The translations under genes and the position numbers were made by a program. This document shows, in pieces, positions 52,751 to 61,075 of a DNA stretch of 64,000 nucleotides. The stretch covers positions 1 through 64,000 of the forward strand of contig URKA01000008.1 in assembly GCA_900548345.1 (NCBI GenBank). Direction: 5' to 3'. The number at the start of each line of letters is the position of its first letter. Within the stretch, counting starts at the first letter, position 1. The DNA comes from an uncultured Paraprevotella sp. Its GTDB lineage: Bacteria; Bacteroidota; Bacteroidia; Bacteroidales; Bacteroidaceae. Under the pieces are notes generated by a model. The model did not search any database and was not told the origin of the DNA. It was given only the letters and a program-made list of their open reading frames with translations.

Positions 52751-54253
52751 ATGAAAAGAGAATCCATGCCAATTGTCATACCGCAGGAGTTTACCGATTA
52801 CGCCCGTCATCTGTTGGGCGAGGAGCGGTTTTTGCGTTTTGAAAAAGCATTGTGCCAAAGCCCGTCGGTCAGTGTACGCCTGAATCCTTTGAAATACCCT
52901 TCTGCCGGTTTGTCTCCCGAATGTTGTGAAGGATACGATGCCCCCGTGCCATGGTCCGCACAAGGTTTTTATCTGAGGGAACGTCCCTCTTTCACGTTTG
53001 ACCCACTGTTGCACGCCGGAGCCTATTATGTACAGGAAGCCGCGTCTATGTTCCTTGAGCAAGTGTTGCGCCGTTATGTGGCGGATCCGGTCATGGCGCT
53101 GGACCTCTGCGCTGCGCCCGGTGGAAAATCCACACTCCTCCGCTCGTTGTTGCCCGAAGGCAGCCTGTTGGTGTCCAACGAGCCTGTGAGGGCACGTGCG
53201 CAAGTGTTGGCGGAGAATATGACGAAATGGGGGCACGCCGATGTGGTGGTGACCAACAGCTATCCGGAGGATTTCGGGAAGTTGAACGGAGTATTTGATG
53301 TGGTGGTGACCGATGTGCCCTGTTCCGGTGAAGGCATGTTCCGCAAGGAAGAGGATGCCGTGACGGGCTGGAGCATGGACAATGTACTGATGTGCCGCGA
53401 CCGTCAGCGTGACATCCTGCGTGATGTCTGGCCGGCACTCAAGTGCGGTGGTCTGTTGATATACAGCACCTGTACGCTCAATCATTACGAAGACGAAGAG
53501 AACGTGGCATGGATTGCCGATGAGTTAGGTGCGGAAGTTCTTTCTTGCGATGTGCCGGCCGACTGGGGGATAAGCGGAAATCTGCTGTTGTCTTCCCCTG
53601 TCCCTTCCGAGGTGCCGGGTGCGTCAGACGTGCCCGTATGCCATTTCATACAAGGTATGACGCGCGGCGAAGGTTTTTTTATGGCCGTGTTGCGCAAGAC
53701 CGCTTCGGACAGTTCCGCATGTCAGTGCGAAAACAGCATGTCGGCAAGGTGTGGGAAAGGAAAGCAGAAAAAGGCTGCGATGCGTGAACCCGCCGTTCCT
53801 TCCGGATGTTGTCGGTGGCTTCTCCATTCTGATGATTTCGAGTTTCGCGTAAGAGGAGACGTACTGACGGCCGTGCGCAAGGATTTTGCCGACATTGTGG
53901 AGCGGCTTTTCAGACAAGTGAAAGTCATGCAGGCCGGCCTCCCCGTGGCCCGGTTGAAAGGTCGCGACTGGATGCCTACCCATGCGCTTGCCCTCTCGTC
54001 TGTGCTCGATGTGCATGCTTTTCCTTGTGCGGAAATTACTTACGAACAGGCGGTGGCCTATTTGCGTAAGGAAACCTTCGTCCTGCCCGAAGGAGTGCCA
54101 ACCGGTTATGTGTTGCTCTTGTTCGGCGGTCTGCCGTTGGGCTTTGTCAAAAACCTCGGTACGCGCTTCAATAATCTCTATCCGCAGGAGTGGCGGATAC
54201 GGAGCGGTCACCCCGTTCCTTATTGTTTGAAATCCTTGTGCACGCACAAATAA
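52751..54253 (+). CDS. RsmF/NOL1-family RNA cytosine-C5 methyltransferase
   Basis: The 500-residue enzyme has a SAM-dependent methyltransferase domain (about 60-320). It shows CAAPGGKST (motif I), NEPVRARAQVL, DVPCSGEGMFRK (motif IV, Cys) and YSTCTLN (motif VI, catalytic Cys). Its long C-terminal part (about 345-500), including an RsmF-like PUA/DUF region (LPVARLKGRDWMPTHALALS), resembles E. coli YebU/RsmF, which modifies 16S rRNA C1407. An in-frame ATG at 52766 (MPIVIPQEF) fits the family start better and would allow a short leader; both are possible. Confidence 0.9.
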   Translation: MKRESMPIVIPQEFTDYARHLLGEERFLRFEKALCQSPSVSVRLNPLKYPSAGLSPECCEGYDAPVPWSAQGFYLRERPSFTFDPLLHAGAYYVQEAASMFLEQVLRRYVADPVMALDLCAAPGGKSTLLRSLLPEGSLLVSNEPVRARAQVLAENMTKWGHADVVVTNSYPEDFGKLNGVFDVVVTDVPCSGEGMFRKEEDAVTGWSMDNVLMCRDRQRDILRDVWPALKCGGLLIYSTCTLNHYEDEENVAWIADELGAEVLSCDVPADWGISGNLLLSSPVPSEVPGASDVPVCHFIQGMTRGEGFFMAVLRKTASDSSACQCENSMSARCGKGKQKKAAMREPAVPSGCCRWLLHSDDFEFRVRGDVLTAVRKDFADIVERLFRQVKVMQAGLPVARLKGRDWMPTHALALSSVLDVHAFPCAEITYEQAVAYLRKETFVLPEGVPTGYVLLLFGGLPLGFVKNLGTRFNNLYPQEWRIRSGHPVPYCLKSLCTHK

Positions 54254-54303
54254 AGGAATAAAACTAAAAAAGGTGTAAAAAAGAGTTTTTGTTGCCTGAA
54301 AAG

Positions 54304-54334
54304 TTTGCAGGTTGGAATTTAAATTTTATATTTG
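54304..54334 (+). promoter_or_regulatory. Promoter of the degenerate phosphatase gene
   Basis: TTTG (54304-54307), 19 bases, TATATTTG (54327-54334) fits the Bacteroidetes consensus exactly. The leader would be about 80 nt. Confidence 0.7.
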
Positions 54335-54422
54335 GGGACGAGAGATAAAAAGAATCGGGGATGTTTATGCCATAGTGACATGATGTCGAAGATTAATGGT
54401 CGAATTTTAATCTAAGTGCCCT

Positions 54423-54890
54423 ATGAAAGTTTTATTTATCAGGTCCGGATGTGCGTGCCGGCTTCCTTTTGCAGAGAGTTTCTTCCGGAAGAAATTGCAG
54501 GAGGCCGAGATGGCGAGTGTTGAAGTGGCGTCTGCCGACATGGCTCTATGGAGTGTCAAGTCAAATGATGCACCGGTGGAAATGACAACCGCTACCGACG
54601 GAAAGGGAGATTTGCTTTCAAAAGCCGACCTTGTGGTGGTGATGGAGGAGAAACAGCGTAATCTCCTGAGTCGTTTCATGGATTATGCCTGTTGGAACAA
54701 GATTCATTTGTTGACGGAGTTTTGCCGTGGTCGGAATGTTGAACGGACAGATTGTTTCGTGGATTATTCGCGGCAAACGCCCAATGAGGAGATGAACGAC
54801 GGCTGTATGGGGTTGATTGAACACATCAGGTCGTTTGTGAAGGAACATCTGATGGAGAAGGACAGTCCGCAACCTGCTACTGCCCTTTAA
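54423..54890 (+). CDS. Low-molecular-weight phosphatase-like protein with degenerate active site
   Basis: The 155-residue protein has the fold signature of low-molecular-weight protein tyrosine phosphatases: the start MKVLFIRSGCACRLPFAE, then SADMALW and KADLVVVMEEKQRNLLSRF. The P-loop is altered. Against the family CxGNxCRSP, the nucleophilic Cys position is Arg7 and the Ser after Arg13 is Leu14; only Cys12 and Arg13 are kept. The DP acid loop is not evident either (TDCFVDYSR). It is therefore probably inactive as a phosphatase and may be a binding or regulatory protein. It has its own promoter and terminator. Confidence 0.75.
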   Translation: MKVLFIRSGCACRLPFAESFFRKKLQEAEMASVEVASADMALWSVKSNDAPVEMTTATDGKGDLLSKADLVVVMEEKQRNLLSRFMDYACWNKIHLLTEFCRGRNVERTDCFVDYSRQTPNEEMNDGCMGLIEHIRSFVKEHLMEKDSPQPATAL

Positions 54891-54902
54891 AAGGTATAGT
54901 AT

Positions 54903-54941
54903 CCTCCGGACTCCCTGCATGGGTTTCGGAGGATTTTTTTT
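54903..54941 (+). terminator. Intrinsic terminator of the phosphatase-like gene
   Basis: The stem AATCCTCCG-type with its complement and an inner ACTCCC/GGGT pairing is followed by a run of eight Ts. Its right edge touches the stop codon of the convergent gene at 54940. Confidence 0.8.
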
Positions 54942-56988
54942 ACTGTTCTTCTTCGTGGGATTCCTGTTTGGCGGCTTCATCATTGCCTTTCGGCAGTGCC
55001 GGCGTGTCGAAAAGGCCGTAGGTTGTGCGCAACACCTTGAATTCCGTTCTACGGTTCAGTGCGTTGCATATCTCCTGTTGCTCTTCGGGCAGTCTTTTGA
55101 TGAACTCTTCCGTCAGCGTGTCGTTTTCGTGCAGGAAGGTATATTTCTCAGTCAGTTTCTTACGGATGATTTTCGGCCGTGATTCGCCGTATCCTATTGG
55201 TGTCAGACGGTCTTGTGCGATGCCGTGTCCTATCAGGTAATTCACCACCGACTCTGCCCGTCGTTGGGAGAGCCGCATGTTGTATGCGTCATTGCCGCGA
55301 TAGTCGCAGTGCGAACTCAGTTCGATAGTGATGTTCGGGTTTTCGTTCAACAGTGCCGTCAGCGAGTCGAGCGACAGGGTGGAAGCCTGTGTCAGTTCGG
55401 CACTGTCAAACTCGTAGAACACATTGTCCACCAGTACGGGGGCCGTGATGGAGGCCAGTTCAAATTGCAGCACGTATTCCTTGCTCACGCTGCTCGTGTC
55501 GACGCGCAATTCCTCTTTGTGGTTGAGGAAGCCCTTGCATGTGCCCAGAAAGACATAGTCTACATTCGGTTTGATTTCCTGTGTGAACGAGCCGTCTCCC
55601 TTTACGCTCAGTTTCAGGTTGGTGCCGTCGTTGCCCACCATGTAAACCAGGCCTTCCGGCAGTTCGTAGCCGTCTTTTTCATATACCCATCCTTTGACCG
55701 TAATCAATACTTCCGGACACGAGAAACTCATGATGTGGTCCCATCCGCGGGCATCACCCCGGTTGGTAGTGAAAAAACCGCGGTTGTGCAGTCCGTCAAA
55801 TGTCATGCCGAAGTCATCGCCGGACGAGTTCATCGGGTATTTCAGGTTTTCCACGCTCCATGTCCCCGTACTGTCCTGCTCGGCCATGAAAAGGTCGAGT
55901 CCGCCCATGCCGACGTGTCCGTCGGATGAAAAGTACAGTTCCCCGTTGGGACGGAATGACGGAAACATTTCATTTCCGGGAGTATTGATGGGATAGCCCA
56001 GGTTTTCTACCCCTCCCAGGCCGTGGCTGCCTATCCTGATGCGCCAGATGTCAAGGCCTCCCATGCCGCCCGGCATGTCCGACGTGAAGTAGAGCCACTC
56101 GCCGTCGGGTGATATGGTGGGATGTGCATATGATGACAGGGTGTCTTTGGTGATTTCCAGCAGTTGCGGAGTGCTCCAGCTTGCGTCCGAGCGGTTTGAA
56201 GTGTAAATCTGTGCGTAACGCGGAAAGTCGGGGTCGTGTGTGCAGCGTGTGAAATACATCGTCTTGCCGTCGGGCGAGAAGCAGCAGGCCCCTTCGTCGT
56301 ATTCACTGTTGACTTCCGACTCGATGGTTTCGGGCATCTGCCATTTGCCTTTCTCGTCTTTTTTGGCCATGAAGATGTCTCCAGCTTTGATGCCGGTAAT
56401 GCCGCTCAGTTCGTCGCCGGTGGCCTGTGGACGTGTGGACGACAGGTACAACTGGTCCATGTCGTCTCCTGCCAGCATGGGGCAGTAGTCGCTTCGCCTC
56501 GAATTGAAGGTGTTTTCTTTTTTCACCGTATACAGGGTAGGCCGTTTGCGCCAGATGGGGGCGAGCGTACAACCTTGCAGTCCGTTGCGTGCCAGTGTGT
56601 CATGGGGGGCATATTGCAGGTAAATCTCATAGCTTCTGGCGGCCTTCTTGTAGTCGCCGTTTTTCTTCTGCATTTCGGCCAAATAGAAATATACGATACT
56701 GTCGGGATAGTTGTATCGTGCCGCGTTCTGGTAAGAACCGATGGCGCGTGCCGTGAAATTGATGCGCCTGAAACAGTCGGCCGCCTTATAGGCACGTTCT
56801 CCGCGTTTGGTGCGTTCCTTGGCCTTGGTGCGCATGTAGGCCTTGCGGTATTCCGTTGCGGCATCGAAGTATTCTCCGATGGCATAAAACTTGTCTCCTT
56901 TTTTGACGTTGCTTTCCGCGCTGCATCCGGCGAGGCACAGCGTAACGGCGGCAAGTGAAAAGAAAAGCAGTTTTTTCATCATTGTCAT
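54940..56988 (-). CDS. PorE-like OmpA-family lipoprotein (TPR, beta-propeller, CRD, OmpA)
   Basis: The 682-residue lipoprotein (lipid Cys22, CLAGC) shows four modules. A TPR-like helical part (about 25-140) has GEYFDAATEYRKAYM. PD40/WD40-like blades follow (about 165-440), each with SPDGKTMYFT, SPDGEWLYFTSD or RPNGELYFSSD followed by GMGGLD. Next is a carboxypeptidase-regulatory-like domain (about 445-535), then an OmpA-type peptidoglycan-binding domain (about 545-640; ITIELSSHCDYRGNDAYNMRLSQ split by a turn, and RAESVVNYL). The order equals that of PorE, the T9SS component anchoring to peptidoglycan in Porphyromonas, but many Bacteroidetes have such proteins without T9SS. ATG 56979 or 56982 may be the true start. 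Confidence 0.87.
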   Translation of the reverse strand: MTMMKKLLFFSLAAVTLCLAGCSAESNVKKGDKFYAIGEYFDAATEYRKAYMRTKAKERTKRGERAYKAADCFRRINFTARAIGSYQNAARYNYPDSIVYFYLAEMQKKNGDYKKAARSYEIYLQYAPHDTLARNGLQGCTLAPIWRKRPTLYTVKKENTFNSRRSDYCPMLAGDDMDQLYLSSTRPQATGDELSGITGIKAGDIFMAKKDEKGKWQMPETIESEVNSEYDEGACCFSPDGKTMYFTRCTHDPDFPRYAQIYTSNRSDASWSTPQLLEITKDTLSSYAHPTISPDGEWLYFTSDMPGGMGGLDIWRIRIGSHGLGGVENLGYPINTPGNEMFPSFRPNGELYFSSDGHVGMGGLDLFMAEQDSTGTWSVENLKYPMNSSGDDFGMTFDGLHNRGFFTTNRGDARGWDHIMSFSCPEVLITVKGWVYEKDGYELPEGLVYMVGNDGTNLKLSVKGDGSFTQEIKPNVDYVFLGTCKGFLNHKEELRVDTSSVSKEYVLQFELASITAPVLVDNVFYEFDSAELTQASTLSLDSLTALLNENPNITIELSSHCDYRGNDAYNMRLSQRRAESVVNYLIGHGIAQDRLTPIGYGESRPKIIRKKLTEKYTFLHENDTLTEEFIKRLPEEQQEICNALNRRTEFKVLRTTYGLFDTPALPKGNDEAAKQESHEEEQ

Positions 56989-56996
56989 ATAGTATG

Positions 56997-57004
56997 CAAA
57001 TATA
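56997..57004 (-). promoter_or_regulatory. -7 promoter element of the PorE-like gene
   Basis: Minus-strand TATATTTG is an exact match. It lies so close to the first ATG (56988) that a start at 56979 with a short leader is more likely. Confidence 0.5.
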
Positions 57005-57111
57005 ATTTATTTATTTCATTCGTTCCCCTTGCGAGGGAGTTTTTTTGCAGTCCGCCGTCTTTCTCCGTTGCGGCATCTCAGCGTTGAGTGTTCAGGTATA
57101 TCGGGAGGCTG

Positions 57112-57201
57112 AAATGCAGACCTGTGAAGAACAAAATGCAGACCTGTGTGCAATCAAACGCACACAGGTCTGCATTTTGTTCTTCACAGGTCTGAAATTT
57201 T
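57112..57201. repeat. 22-bp-period CACAGGT array 3 folded as a 35-bp perfect inverted repeat
   Basis: Two inverted units (cores 22 bp apart at 57120 and 57142) face two direct units (cores at 57163 and 57185). Arms 57117-57151 and 57160-57194 are perfect complements of 35 bases around an 8-base centre. It lies just after the stop (57220) of the minus-strand lyase gene and upstream of the PorE-like gene. On RNA it would be a very stable hairpin. Confidence 0.92.
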
Positions 57202-57219
57202 ATGTCATTTCATTCGGGT

Positions 57220-60200
57220 TTATCGTATCAGCACTTTCTCACGTTCGGTCCGGCCGTCGCGGAAGGTAGTCTGCCGTATGTTGATGCCTTTCTGAGGCCG
57301 GTTGAGCAGCATGCCGTTGAGGGAGTAGTAGGCGGTGTGTACGATTTCCGTTTGCGTGCCTTCGGGTGTGTCGATGCCGTCACCGCTGTTCACCTCTATC
57401 AACTCGAAGGGGAAACGAACCGGACCTTCTTCCTGAAAACGGATGGTGCCGTTTTCGTCCACATTCCAATATCCGCCGGGGCTGTATATCGCAAGTAGCT
57501 CCGTGCCGATGGGCTTGTTGAAAGAGTAGGAACGGATGGTCTGGCTCACCATGTTGGCGCTGGTGTTGATATACAGGCCGTCCTGCAAGGATTTGAACCA
57601 GTATCTGGGAAGCGAGGTAGTGGTTGATATTTCCCATTGCTGCGATTTCGGGTCGGTGGTGTTCTTGTCCGTAAAGAAGGCATACGAGCCGTGGGCGTTC
57701 GTCAGATAAGTGTCGCTGTCGATGTGACGCACATAATAGTTGCCTTTTGTGATGTGTTGGGCCGAACTTTCCGCCACATAGACATGATAGGTCTGTGCGA
57801 ACGTCCGTCCGTCCTGAATCGTGTAGCTCACCGTGTAGTCACCCGATGTCTGCAAGTTCTCCAACAGAAGTTCCGGTTCCGTGCTGCCGTCGCTCCACAG
57901 CCATGTGCCCTGGTTGAGTGCGTCCGACGGAGTCGGGGTCAGGGTGATGCTTGCTCCGGGTTTGACGATGATTTGTGTCGTGTCAGTCAGTACGTTGTTT
58001 CCGACTTTGATGTCGGGGCGTATGCCCAACACTTCGATATGGAATGTCTGTTTGCACTTGCGTCCGCCTTGGTTCTTGAAGATGACGGAGATGTCGTGGT
58101 TGGAAGTGACGTGTGTCAGCGTAAGGGATGACCCTGTCTGGCCGTTTTCCCAATAGAAGTTTCCCCAGCCGCCGATTCCGCTCACGGACAATGTCAGCTC
58201 ATCGCCGTACATGACGCGTGCCGTAAGGCCTGATACCGTTTTTCCTCCGGTTGTCACGGTGGGCTTCATGTTGCTTTCCTCACAGTCGCCTTGTACGGCC
58301 AGTGCGAACACCTGTTCGCTCTTCACGCCGTTAGCATTGGTGTATGTGGCGCGATACAGGTAACTCTTGTCGGCCACCACAGTGATGTCTTTTGTGGTCT
58401 CACCCGTGTTCCACTGCCAATTGCCGGTGTCCTCCTCGCCTTCGGGAAGTTGCGGCATCAGTGTCACGATGCTTCCTTGCGGGAGGCCCGTGTTGTTATC
58501 GGTTGCGTAAGTGTTCTTCAGTCCGCCCAGTTCGTTATGTTCGATGGTCTGTCCGTTATATTGCATCTTGGGAGTCAGCAGTGTCGGGATTTCCTCGGCA
58601 GTAGCCTTATGGTTGCGTGTGTTCATGAGCACGGAGTATCCCATGTGGTCATATCCGCCGCTGGTGCTTCCCGCGCCTCCGCCGTCAATGCCCATTTTGT
58701 TGCATACGGTCTTGGAGAAAGGCATGGACACTCCCTTGACCCCTTCGTAGTGACCGATGACAGTGCCCCAATACGGGCGTATCTGTTCACCCAGTGCGGG
58801 GCCGGTCTGGACCCAGGTTCTGCCGTCGCTCCAGTGGAATCCCGCTTCGCCGTAATGATAGTTGGTCCACGGCAGGCCGCTTACGCTTTGTATCTGTGCC
58901 GCCACATATTCGATACCGGCGGCAAGGCGGTTGTCCATGTAAGAGAACAGGTCGTCTCCCTGGTTCCATCCGATATGGGCCAGGTCGATGGCCAGGCCGG
59001 CCGCCATGGTGGCATGTCCTATGTCACGTCCGCTTTCCTGCATCTGTCCGAGTTTGCCGTAGGCTCCGGTTTCCAGTTCGGATTCGGCGGTGGTCACCAC
59101 CAGATTGCCGAGGAATTCGGTGAGACCGTCGTTCAGAATCGGATTGGCCGTGCGCGGGTCGGTGAATGTACCCACCTGGTCATATTTAAAATAAGACAGT
59201 CCCTGGTTGTAGATGAACACATCGTCGCAAAGTATACCGATGCTGATGACGGCCACAGCATTGCAGAGTCCCCAGTTGGACCAGTAGTGTCCGGGACACT
59301 GCCACCAGCGGTCGGCATTTTCCCATGTACCGTTTCGTCCGCGCAGGAATCCGATGCAGGACGGATACCATACATCCAGCATCCAGCGTCTGAATGCCTG
59401 GAAGTCCTCTGCAGCCCAACCTTCGTAGTCACGCATCAGTTCGGCCGCATTGGCAAAGGCATAGCCGTACAGTCCGGCAGCCAAGGCATAATTGGAATTG
59501 CCACCGATGCCTTTGGTGGTGCGTGCCCATGCGTTCAGCACCTCTACGGCTCTCTTGGCGTTGGCTTCGTTGCCGTCAATTTTCCAACGCAGTGCATTCT
59601 GATAAGCTATGGTTGCGCCACGTGCGGCATTGATGTAGTTCTCGCCTACGCCACCGCCGCGGATGATGGTCTCCACCGGATAGGTTGCTGCGCCAGATTG
59701 GGCGAATTCTGCGTTTGTCAGTACGTTGTATGCGGATTTTACAGTGGAGTTGTATTCGCTTCCACTTTGTATTTGTGCCTTGATGCGGTCGAAATCAGCT
59801 TCAGTATGCAGTGCGCCGGGGTGTTTGAATCCGCGGTCGGTGTCGTATCCGTCCGTACATCCTTCGTCGTCAAAGACGAATCCCGCGCTTTTTTTCACTT
59901 GTGCCAGCGCATTGTTCAGGTAGGTGATTTGTTGGTTGATGACGGTTTGCGAGGCCAGGCCTTCCGTGATAAGTGATTTCGCCATTTCCACTTCGTCCTG
60001 ATACAAGGCGAGGGCTATGGCCGGATAGGCATTGCCGTTTTGGCTGATGAAGGTTTCGGCCTCTTCCACTTTCGTCTGCAATGCGGTGAAATCACCCGGC
60101 GTGCCGTAACGGTAAGCATATTCAAGGTCGTCCGTGAGTGCGCTCAACTGGCTGATTTCACTCGTTGTCAGAGCTTTGTTGTACAGGCGGATGCCGTATA

Positions 60201-60882
60201 CCAGTGTGTTGCGCAGGTAGTTGTCGGCAGAGAACGGCGGACGTCCTATCCATGCGTAGGGTACGCTTGTGGTAAAGTTTGTCGTGTTGGCTGTCGTGGA
60301 CGTCAGTGAGGCTGCCAATGTGCCGTTGATGTACAAGGCCCCTGTGGTGTTGTTCTGCCTGTACAGTACATGAATCCATTTGCCTTTCTGCGACGGGCTG
60401 CCGGTTTCCGCACCGGTTTCGTTGTTGAAGCCGCCGGTGGAATTGGCTATACGCTGTGCATTCAGGCGGTATGCCGAGTATTTTCCATTGGTGGCATCGC
60501 AGGAAGCCGAAGTGGAGAAGTTCCACAAGAAAAAGCCGGCACCGGAAAGTGAAGCCGCATCATTTACCCGATAATACATGGAAATGGTGTATGCGTTGTT
60601 TTGCCTGAATATTTCTCCGGCAGCTTGTCCCATGTCAAGATAACCGCTTCCGTTTCCAAGGTCCAGCACATGATATTTTCCCATTTCCACAACCTGAGCC
60701 TGGTTTTTGAGCGTGGCTGTGGCACCGGAACCCGAAGCATCGGGCACGGAAGTGCCTTTCACTCCTTCGAAATTGTAGTGCAAGCATAAGCTGTTCTTAT
60801 CCTGTGCATGGACATACATGCCGATAAAGAATGAAAAACAAGCCGTCAATACGAACTTGAGTCCTTTTAATGTTGGTTTCAT
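57220..60882 (-). CDS. Multidomain secreted polysaccharide lyase-like protein (LamG, alginate-lyase-type toroid, Ig-like, sorting-like C-terminus)
   Basis: The 1220-residue exported protein (signal peptide about 1-26) begins with a LamG domain (about 30-250). A helical spacer follows (about 255-335). An alginate-lyase-type alpha/alpha toroid (about 345-780) has NADRWWQCPGHYWSNWG, QESGRDIGHATMAAGLA and HYGEAGFHWSDGRTW; His and Tyr residues there fit a lyase active site. Ig/PKD-like domains (about 800-1040) and a ricin-like/beta-trefoil-looking region (about 1050-1160) follow. The last 35 residues (AYYSLNGMLLNRPQKGINI) resemble secretion-sorting ends. A uronate-containing polymer is a likely substrate (PL38-like, tentative). 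No SusCD pair or other lyase is adjacent. Confidence 0.8.
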   Translation of the reverse strand: MKPTLKGLKFVLTACFSFFIGMYVHAQDKNSLCLHYNFEGVKGTSVPDASGSGATATLKNQAQVVEMGKYHVLDLGNGSGYLDMGQAAGEIFRQNNAYTISMYYRVNDAASLSGAGFFLWNFSTSASCDATNGKYSAYRLNAQRIANSTGGFNNETGAETGSPSQKGKWIHVLYRQNNTTGALYINGTLAASLTSTTANTTNFTTSVPYAWIGRPPFSADNYLRNTLVYGIRLYNKALTTSEISQLSALTDDLEYAYRYGTPGDFTALQTKVEEAETFISQNGNAYPAIALALYQDEVEMAKSLITEGLASQTVINQQITYLNNALAQVKKSAGFVFDDEGCTDGYDTDRGFKHPGALHTEADFDRIKAQIQSGSEYNSTVKSAYNVLTNAEFAQSGAATYPVETIIRGGGVGENYINAARGATIAYQNALRWKIDGNEANAKRAVEVLNAWARTTKGIGGNSNYALAAGLYGYAFANAAELMRDYEGWAAEDFQAFRRWMLDVWYPSCIGFLRGRNGTWENADRWWQCPGHYWSNWGLCNAVAVISIGILCDDVFIYNQGLSYFKYDQVGTFTDPRTANPILNDGLTEFLGNLVVTTAESELETGAYGKLGQMQESGRDIGHATMAAGLAIDLAHIGWNQGDDLFSYMDNRLAAGIEYVAAQIQSVSGLPWTNYHYGEAGFHWSDGRTWVQTGPALGEQIRPYWGTVIGHYEGVKGVSMPFSKTVCNKMGIDGGGAGSTSGGYDHMGYSVLMNTRNHKATAEEIPTLLTPKMQYNGQTIEHNELGGLKNTYATDNNTGLPQGSIVTLMPQLPEGEEDTGNWQWNTGETTKDITVVADKSYLYRATYTNANGVKSEQVFALAVQGDCEESNMKPTVTTGGKTVSGLTARVMYGDELTLSVSGIGGWGNFYWENGQTGSSLTLTHVTSNHDISVIFKNQGGRKCKQTFHIEVLGIRPDIKVGNNVLTDTTQIIVKPGASITLTPTPSDALNQGTWLWSDGSTEPELLLENLQTSGDYTVSYTIQDGRTFAQTYHVYVAESSAQHITKGNYYVRHIDSDTYLTNAHGSYAFFTDKNTTDPKSQQWEISTTTSLPRYWFKSLQDGLYINTSANMVSQTIRSYSFNKPIGTELLAIYSPGGYWNVDENGTIRFQEEGPVRFPFELIEVNSGDGIDTPEGTQTEIVHTAYYSLNGMLLNRPQKGINIRQTTFRDGRTEREKVLIR

Positions 60883-61075
60883 TTTACGTATATATTATGT
60901 GAATGTTACGATAAATATACGTATGGACACAATATATTACGAAAAAGAGATTACTCTTTTAACTCTTTTTAAACTTATGGGCATGTCATGCAATGCTTGG
61001 CTTAAAAATCTAAGAAACGTATGTCGGGGTAGGGCAATCAGGGCTTTTGCACGGGTGGAACGCAAGGATGCTTCG
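60883..61075. other. Intergenic region between topB and lyase gene
   Basis: This 193-bp gap holds no convincing gene. An A/T-rich hairpin (AAAAAGAG/CTCTTTTT near 60942-60970) may end topB transcription on the minus strand. A poor TATATTTA-like element near 60912 could be the lyase promoter. Confidence 0.35.

Noticed and set aside
29101..57201. CRISPR-like arrays at the CACAGGT repeats
   Set aside because: The repeat core is only 7-15 bp, the spacing is 22 bp in total, units occur in both orientations, and no cas genes are near.
58291..59976. 561-codon frame opposite the lyase gene
   Set aside because: Composition is a mirror of the real gene; no signal, motif or promoter.
29508..60882. Complete type IX secretion system in the window
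   Set aside because: Only PorQ and a PorE-like protein are present; core motor, translocon and sortase genes are not seen.
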